NCBI GenBank assembly: GCA_001800745.1
Contig: MGVZ01000045.1
Location: 10,342 to 43,919, forward strand
Length of the DNA stretch: 33,578 nt
Direction of reading: 5' to 3'
From: Euryarchaeota archaeon RBG_16_67_27
GTDB taxonomy: Archaea; Thermoplasmatota; Thermoplasmata; RBG-16-68-12
A program made the translations under genes and the position numbers. The notes under the pieces were generated by a model that saw nothing but the letters and a program-made list of their open reading frames with translations, ran no database searches and was not told the origin of the DNA. Of the stretch, positions 29,598-33,578 are shown one piece after another. Within the stretch, counting starts at the first letter, position 1, and the number at the start of each line of letters is the position of its first letter.

Positions 29598-30520
29598 TGA
29601 TGGCGTGAGGTCAGCTTCCCCTCTCGCTTCGCGAGGACCTCTAGATACGCGAGGGCGTACCTTGCGAGGACGAGGAACACGACGGCGAGGACGAGGAGGA
29701 TCGCGAGCTCCACGTCGACGCTGAACAGCCACATCTGTCCGCCGAACGCCGTCGGGCCGAGGGCGAGCTGGCGCATCGCGTCGAGACCGAGGCCCGCGGG
29801 GATGAAGGAACCCGCGATGGCAACGGCGGATCCCCATACGGGCACGCGAGTCAGGCCGCCGATCGGGAAGTAGAACCCGCTCGCGAAGAAGATCGGCTCC
29901 TCCATGAGCGCGGACAGGTGCCAAGCCTCCCGACCCCACAGGAGGTAGAGCGATGCGAACATCATCCCCATCCCGTACAGAGCGATGAGGGTGACAAAGA
30001 ACACCGCGAGGAGGGTGAGCGGGTCGACGATGCGGTACACGACCCCGAAGACGAGAACTCCTGCGGCGAGAGTCGACACCGCGCGCACGGAGGTCATGAA
30101 CATCCCTCCGAGGGCCATGCCTCCAAGGAGGGCCATCCGGCTCATCGGGGCCATCATGTAGAGCTGGAGGTTCCCGATCTCCTTCTCCCAGTACAGCTGG
30201 CTCGCCATCGACCACAGGACGTTGAGCCAGAACGCGACCATCGTTCCCCCGAGGACCACGGACGCGATCAGGGCATTCGTGTTCGCCTGGATCTCCGCGA
30301 CCTTCGCGGGGTCCGTGGCATTCGCGAGGGCCCGCTCGCCCAGCGCCTGGTAGATGAACACGTACGCGGCGATCCCGAGAAGGGGGAGGAAGGCCTCGAA
30401 GATGATCCATGACGGTTCGCGGTTCGCCCCGATCACCCGCGGATACGCGCGGCCGACCATGGCTCGGAGGTTCAGGGCGATCCGGGCACGCAAGTCGTTC
30501 CGCCGAGCGACCTCGGTCAC
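29594..30520 (-). CDS. ABC-2 type transporter permease (first)
   Basis: The 308-aa protein has a basic cytoplasmic N-terminus (RARIALNLRAMVGRAYPRVIG) and about six membrane segments, including WIIFEAFLPLLGIAAYVFIYQAL, TNALIASVVLGGTMVAFWLNVLW, ALLGGMALGGMFMTSVRAVSTLAAGVLVFG and VELAILLVLAVVFLVLARYAL. The YWEKEIGNLQLYMMAPMSRMALL loop is the typical ABC-2 coupling region. It is paralogous to the next permease, so the exporter is probably a heterodimer. The start is a GTG at 30520 that overlaps the ATPase stop as GTGA. Confidence 0.85.
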   Translation of the reverse strand: MTEVARRNDLRARIALNLRAMVGRAYPRVIGANREPSWIIFEAFLPLLGIAAYVFIYQALGERALANATDPAKVAEIQANTNALIASVVLGGTMVAFWLNVLWSMASQLYWEKEIGNLQLYMMAPMSRMALLGGMALGGMFMTSVRAVSTLAAGVLVFGVVYRIVDPLTLLAVFFVTLIALYGMGMMFASLYLLWGREAWHLSALMEEPIFFASGFYFPIGGLTRVPVWGSAVAIAGSFIPAGLGLDAMRQLALGPTAFGGQMWLFSVDVELAILLVLAVVFLVLARYALAYLEVLAKREGKLTSRHQ

Positions 30521-31527
30521 TCGAGTCCCCTCCCGACCATGCTGATGAAGACGTCCTCGAGCGTGGGCTCCGACTTCTGGAGGGAGTGGACCTTCGAGGC
30601 TTGAGTCGTAATCCGGCTCAGGATCTCTGCGACGGGCGACTCGTCCTCGAGGATGAACGTGAGATGGGCTCGGTTCGTTGCGATGTCCTCTCTGTGGGAG
30701 AAGTTCTTCACACCCCGGATCGAGCCGAAGGACGTCACGTCGTGGAGGGTGTCGACCTCGAGCCGGAAGGTCGTGTCATGGCGGATCATCCGCTTCAGGT
30801 TCGCCGGGGTGTCGCAGGCGAGGATCTTCCCGCGATCGATGATCGCAATCCGGTCGCACATCTCGTCCGCCTCCATCATGTAGTGCGTCGTGAGGAGGAC
30901 GGTCTTCCCCGTCCGCTTGCGGACCCAGTTCATCACGTAGTCCCGGATTACACGGGCTGCGTTCACATCGAGACCGAGGGTGGGCTCGTCCAGAAAGAGG
31001 ATCGACGGGTCCGTGACGAACCCGCGGATCATGTTCATCTTCTGCCGCTGACCTGTCGAGAGCATCCGGACCTTCGTGTCTCGCTTGTCCCACAGTCCGA
31101 ACACGTGCATGAGCTCGTCGATCCGCGCCTTCGACACCTTGCTCGGGACCCCGTAGAACTGGGAGAACATCCAGATGTTCTCGCGGGTGGTGAGGAGCCC
31201 ATATCCCGAGGTCTCGCCGCCGCAGACCATGTTGATCTGCTGGCGGATCGGGAACGGATCCTTCGCGACGTCGTGGCCCGCGACGTAGGCCTCCCCGGAC
31301 GTCGGGAGCAGGAGGGTTGCAAGGATCTTGATCAGGGTCGTCTTGCCCGCACCGTTCGGGCCGAGGAGGCCGAACAGTTCGCCGTCGTGGATCTCCATCG
31401 CCACGTGGTCGAGCGCAGTGACGGGGCCGGACCCGTCCTCACCCTCCGAGGCGTGCCGCTTCCTGCGGATCCGCTTCTTCCCGGCGAAGATCCGGGTCAG
31501 GTCTCTGGTCTCGACGGCAAAGGGCAT
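30517..31527 (-). CDS. ABC transporter ATP-binding protein
   Basis: The 336-aa ATPase powers the two permeases downstream. It has Walker A GPNGAGKTT near residues 56-64, a Q-loop region near VCGGETSGYGLLT, the signature LSTGQRQKMNM, Walker B ILFLDEPTLGLD and the switch His in TTHYM. The C-terminal 100 residues form the usual accessory domain of ABC-2 drug-type ATPases, ending EPTLEDVFISMVGRGLE. An unusual basic insert, about GKKRIRRKRHASEGEDGSG, lies between the first two strands. The ATG at 31527 fits the family start; the track ATG at 31599 overlaps rps17e. Confidence 0.9.
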   Translation of the reverse strand: MPFAVETRDLTRIFAGKKRIRRKRHASEGEDGSGPVTALDHVAMEIHDGELFGLLGPNGAGKTTLIKILATLLLPTSGEAYVAGHDVAKDPFPIRQQINMVCGGETSGYGLLTTRENIWMFSQFYGVPSKVSKARIDELMHVFGLWDKRDTKVRMLSTGQRQKMNMIRGFVTDPSILFLDEPTLGLDVNAARVIRDYVMNWVRKRTGKTVLLTTHYMMEADEMCDRIAIIDRGKILACDTPANLKRMIRHDTTFRLEVDTLHDVTSFGSIRGVKNFSHREDIATNRAHLTFILEDESPVAEILSRITTQASKVHSLQKSEPTLEDVFISMVGRGLE

Positions 31528-31588
31528 GTCGCACCGCGTCGTGCCGCCCGCGGGAATCCGGTCCCCCACAGGGAAAAGTCCTGCGGGA

Positions 31589-31780
31589 TCAGGCTTCATG
31601 CCGCTGTCGATACCGGGTGACGTAGCCGGCGATCCGGTTCCTCATCATGATGCTCCGGACGTCCGTGAGCTCGGATACCTTCCGCTTGTTGTTCTCGTAG
31701 TCGTCCGTGAACGCGTCGGGATGGGTCTCGACGAGCTGGATTGCGATGCGCTTGATGTACGTCGGCCGGATGTTGCCCAA
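31589..31780 (-). CDS. rps17e: ribosomal protein eS17
   Basis: eS17 is a small-subunit protein shared by archaea and eukaryotes. The 63-aa product (M)GNIRPTYIKRIAIQLVETHP... ends with MRNRIAGYVTRYRQRHEA, the family's most conserved part. The start is a TTG at 31780, six bases after GGAGTGA. It gives the usual Met-Gly N-terminus and normal length. An ATG at 31813 with only 11 extra residues sits at the predicted transcript start and is an alternative leaderless start. The track start at 31921 is too far upstream. Confidence 0.88.
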   Translation of the reverse strand: MGNIRPTYIKRIAIQLVETHPDAFTDDYENNKRKVSELTDVRSIMMRNRIAGYVTRYRQRHEA

Positions 31781-31830
31781 GCCTTTCACTCCGTTATCCC
31801 GGGTGGCGGACATTGTCCAAGGAGGGGGAG

Positions 31831-31843
31831 GTAGATAAACGTT
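31831..31843 (-). promoter_or_regulatory. TATA box for rps17e
   Basis: AACGTTTATCTAC on the minus strand predicts a start near 31811, which leaves about 30 bases of leader containing GGAGTGA. Confidence 0.6.
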
Positions 31844-31921
31844 CTCGAAACGTCCGCGACTCGGCGCGCATCGCGTCCGGTCCCGCGGGCCGTCGCCGAG
31901 GAAACGACAACCAGCGGGCAA

Positions 31922-31932
31922 GAGTTAAATAG
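31922..31932 (+). promoter_or_regulatory. TATA box for the 54-aa protein
   Basis: GAGTTAAATAG predicts a start near 31953, about 31 bases before the ATG at 31984. Confidence 0.5.
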
Positions 31933-31983
31933 GGACCCCTGATACGCCAAATCCGCCGGCGACGCGATTGCGAGGCTAACTCC

Positions 31984-32148
31984 ATGGAAGAACCTCTGGT
32001 GAACGTCGAGTTCATAAAGAGTTCGAACCGGTTCATCGCGCGGATCCAGAGCGAGCTCGGCGGCATGCGCGAGTACAGCAGCTCCTCGTTCGAGGAGGTC
32101 CTCGAACAGGTCGTGATCGACCTCCAAGAGGAGTTCGAGTCCTACTGA
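31984..32148 (+). CDS. 54-aa conserved-looking acidic protein of unknown function
   Basis: The reading frame from the ATG at 31984 gives MEEPLVNVEFIKSSNRF... ending LQEEFESY. It is too short for the ORF track. The composition is protein-like: a short strand (VNVEFI), a helix (SNRFIARIQSELGGM), a Ser-rich turn and a second helix (SFEEVLEQVVIDLQEEF). I do not recognise a family; the strand-helix-helix order recalls small ribbon-helix-helix proteins, but the acidic charge argues against DNA binding. A TATA box precedes it. It is divergent from rps17e, and its stop codon directly abuts the stop of the enoyl-CoA hydratase gene. Confidence 0.7.
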   Translation: MEEPLVNVEFIKSSNRFIARIQSELGGMREYSSSSFEEVLEQVVIDLQEEFESY

Positions 32149-32928
32149 TCACTCGCCCTTCCACGTGGGCGTGCGCTTCTCGAGGAACGCCCGCATTCCC
32201 TCGATCTTGTCCACCGTCGACCCGACAAGGCCGAACGCCGCGGTCTCGAACGCGAGGCCGGAGGACAGCGACATCTCCGCCGCCGCCCGCAGGCATGCCT
32301 TCGTCAGGGCGACGGCCATGGGGGGCTTCGAGGCGATCTTCGCGGCGAGCGCCCTCGCCTCCGCGAGCAGGCGGTCGTGGGGTACGACGCGGTCGACGAG
32401 GCCGATCCGCTCCGCGGTCGCGGCGTCGACCATGTCCCCCGTGAGGAGGAGCTCCGCGGCCTTCCCGGCGCCGACGAGCCGAGGGAGCCGCTGGGTGCCG
32501 CCGAATCCCGCGATGATGCCGATGTTGATTTCCGGCTGGCCGATCCGCGCCCGGTCCGACGCGATCCGAATGTCGCACGCCATCGCGAGCTCGCAACCTC
32601 CCCCCAGGGCGTATCCGTTGATCGCGGCGATGATGGGCTTGTTGCACGCCCCGAGCGCGTCCCCGAGCCTCCGCCCGCGCTCGGAGAACCGCTGCATCTC
32701 GGGGCCGCTCAGGTCGACCATCTCGCGGATGTCCGCCCCCGCGACGAACGCCTTGTCCCCCGCGCCCGTGATGACGATCGCCCCGACGTCCCGGGCCATC
32801 GCGAGGTGCTCGATCGTCATCGTGAGCTCGTTCACGATCTCGGAGTTCAACGCGTTTAGGGACTCCGGGCGGTGAATCGTGATGATCGCGACGCGGTCCT
32901 CCATCTCGACCCTGACGAACCCGGCCAT
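32149..32928 (-). CDS. enoyl-CoA hydratase/isomerase family protein
   Basis: The 259-aa crotonase-fold enzyme probably hydrates trans-2-enoyl-CoA in beta-oxidation. It starts VRVEMEDRVAIITIHRPESLNALN. The oxyanion hole lies in KAFVAGADIREM and NGYALGGGCELAMACD, with the first catalytic Glu, and QPEINIGIIAGFGGTQRL carries the second. Both Glu residues are present, so it is likely a true hydratase. The length is standard. It is read after the 3-hydroxyacyl-CoA dehydrogenase gene, 51 bases downstream of it. Substrate chain length is unknown. Confidence 0.92.
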   Translation of the reverse strand: MAGFVRVEMEDRVAIITIHRPESLNALNSEIVNELTMTIEHLAMARDVGAIVITGAGDKAFVAGADIREMVDLSGPEMQRFSERGRRLGDALGACNKPIIAAINGYALGGGCELAMACDIRIASDRARIGQPEINIGIIAGFGGTQRLPRLVGAGKAAELLLTGDMVDAATAERIGLVDRVVPHDRLLAEARALAAKIASKPPMAVALTKACLRAAAEMSLSSGLAFETAAFGLVGSTVDKIEGMRAFLEKRTPTWKGE

Positions 32929-32979
32929 GGTCCCCTGGCCCGGAACGCTCCCGAGGGCGATGAAGCTTCGGACGCCGCC

Positions 32980-33578
32980 TCACGTCCCGCGGTAGTCGTA
33001 CACGCCGCGGCCGGTCTTCCGCCCGAGCCGCCCCGCGCGAACGTACTTCCGGAGAAGGGGCGCAGGCCGGAACTTCGCGTCCCCCGTCTCGCGGAACAGG
33101 ACCTCCATCACATCGAGGCAGATATCGAGCCCGGTGTAGTCCGCGAGCTCGAAGGGTCCCATCGGCATGTTCGTGCCGAGCTTCATCGCCTTGTCGATGT
33201 CCTCCGGGCTCGCAATCCCCTCCTGGAGCAGGTTGAAGGCCTCGTTCAACACGGGCACGAGGAGTCGGTTCACAACGAATCCCGGGGACTCCCGGACCTC
33301 CACGGGCTCCTTGCCGAGCCTCCGACACAGATCACGGATCAGGGAGACCGTCGCGTCGCTCGTCTCGCTCCCGCGGATGATCTCCACGAGCTTCATCACG
33401 GGCGCGGGATTGAAGAAGTGCATCCCCACGACACGGTCCGGCCGCTTCGTCGCGTTCGCGATCTCCGTGATGCTCAGACTCGAGGTGTTCGACGCGAGCA
33501 CGACGTCGGGCGGGCAGAGCGCATCGAGCTGCGCGTACAGGTCTCGCTTGACGTCGATCCTCTCGAAAACGGCCTCGA
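32980..33578 (-). CDS. 3-hydroxyacyl-CoA dehydrogenase, C-terminal part
   Basis: This gene runs off the right edge; about 198 C-terminal residues are present and the NAD-binding N-terminus is outside. Visible are [31 protein letters not shown] with the CoA-site Ser/Asn, the catalytic His in [16 protein letters not shown], and [18 protein letters not shown], the start of the C-terminal helical domain. The rest includes [19 protein letters not shown] and [11 protein letters not shown], all standard. The enzyme oxidises 3-hydroxyacyl-CoA with NAD after the hydratase step. The track begins at an internal Met; the frame stays open to the window end. Confidence 0.93.
   Translation of the reverse strand, partial: EAVFERIDVKRDLYAQLDALCPPDVVLASNTSSLSITEIANATKRPDRVVGMHFFNPAPVMKLVEIIRGSETSDATVSLIRDLCRRLGKEPVEVRESPGFVVNRLLVPVLNEAFNLLQEGIASPEDIDKAMKLGTNMPMGPFELADYTGLDICLDVMEVLFRETGDAKFRPAPLLRKYVRAGRLGRKTGRGVYDYRGT

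Noticed and set aside
28746-30410. 554-aa ORF covering both ABC permeases
   Set aside because: Only its C-terminal 283 residues are membrane-spanning; the rest is Arg/Pro/Gly-rich wrong-frame translation of the first permease gene.

Overview
The window is dense, very GC-rich archaeal chromosome. The evidence is a TBP gene, an archaeal-type proteasome alpha subunit, exosome subunits, KEOPS Pcc1, RNase P proteins Pop5 and Rpr2, prefoldin beta, RpoP, eL43, eS17, archaeal-type riboflavin enzymes and intron-containing tRNA genes with bulge-helix-bulge splice signals. FtsZ, the EMC3/TMCO1-cmk-cbf5 cluster and an endonuclease V fused to an alkyltransferase-like domain (a fusion known from Ferroplasma) suggest a high-GC Thermoplasmatota-type euryarchaeote, possibly a soil or subsurface lineage such as RBG-16-68-12/Angelarchaeales. 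That placement is inference. The beta-oxidation genes at the right end fit a heterotroph. No mobile elements, CRISPR arrays or phage genes were seen.

Layout. 1-85: start of an unidentified gene (-). 187-849: PHP phosphoesterase (+), meeting a Roadblock protein (-) tail to tail. 1307-3355: riboflavin/FAD operon ribB-ribL-ribC-ribH (-), divergent from phosphoglucose/phosphomannose isomerase (+). 4515-4633: tRNA-Ser(GGA) with an intron in its T-loop. 4701-6934: cbf5, cmk and EMC3-like gene (-). 6979-12281: exosome/proteasome superoperon (-), read in the order rnp2, psmA, SBDS, rrp4, rrp41, rrp42, eL43, rpoP, pcc1, pfdB. 12337-13476: ftsZ (-). 13606-15479: two tandem KaiC/RadA-like ATPases (-). 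15600-15735: initiator tRNA-Met with two introns. 15805-18077: SCP2-like gene, rnhB and MTA/SAH deaminase (-). 18143-19087: ATL-endonuclease V fusion (+). 19124-19243: possible Lys-rich microprotein (-). 19321-20220 panE (+), 20346-20894 tbp (+), 20989-21834 TatD-like hydrolase (+), 21997-22272 acylphosphatase (-), 22353-23501 four-CBS protein with an HPF-like tail (+), 23493-24512 histone-deacetylase family enzyme (-), 24686-26605 secreted PKD protein (+), 26642-27199 GNAT acetyltransferase (+), 27206-28297 M24 peptidase (-), 28403-28741 RNase P Rpr2 (+), 28746-31527 ABC exporter (-), 31589-31780 eS17 (-), 31984-32148 a 54-aa protein (+), 32149-33578 enoyl-CoA hydratase and a partial 3-hydroxyacyl-CoA dehydrogenase (-).

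Together the genes cover RNA maturation and decay (exosome, RNase P, pseudouridylation, tRNA splicing substrates), protein turnover, riboflavin/FAD synthesis, division and membrane transport. Most promoters are short AT islands of the form AAACCTTTA or CCTTATA about 25-35 bases before the start codon, so many transcripts are probably leaderless. Genes inside operons usually start on a four-base overlap with the preceding stop codon. The most interesting features are introns at position 59/60 in both tRNA genes, apparent CTG start codons for tbp and ribC, a KaiC-like gene with no usual start codon, and a CBS protein ending in a ribosome-hibernation-like domain. Several starts given here differ from the ORF track, and four genes (tbp in full length, rpr2, the 54-aa protein and the Lys-rich microprotein) are not correctly delimited in it.
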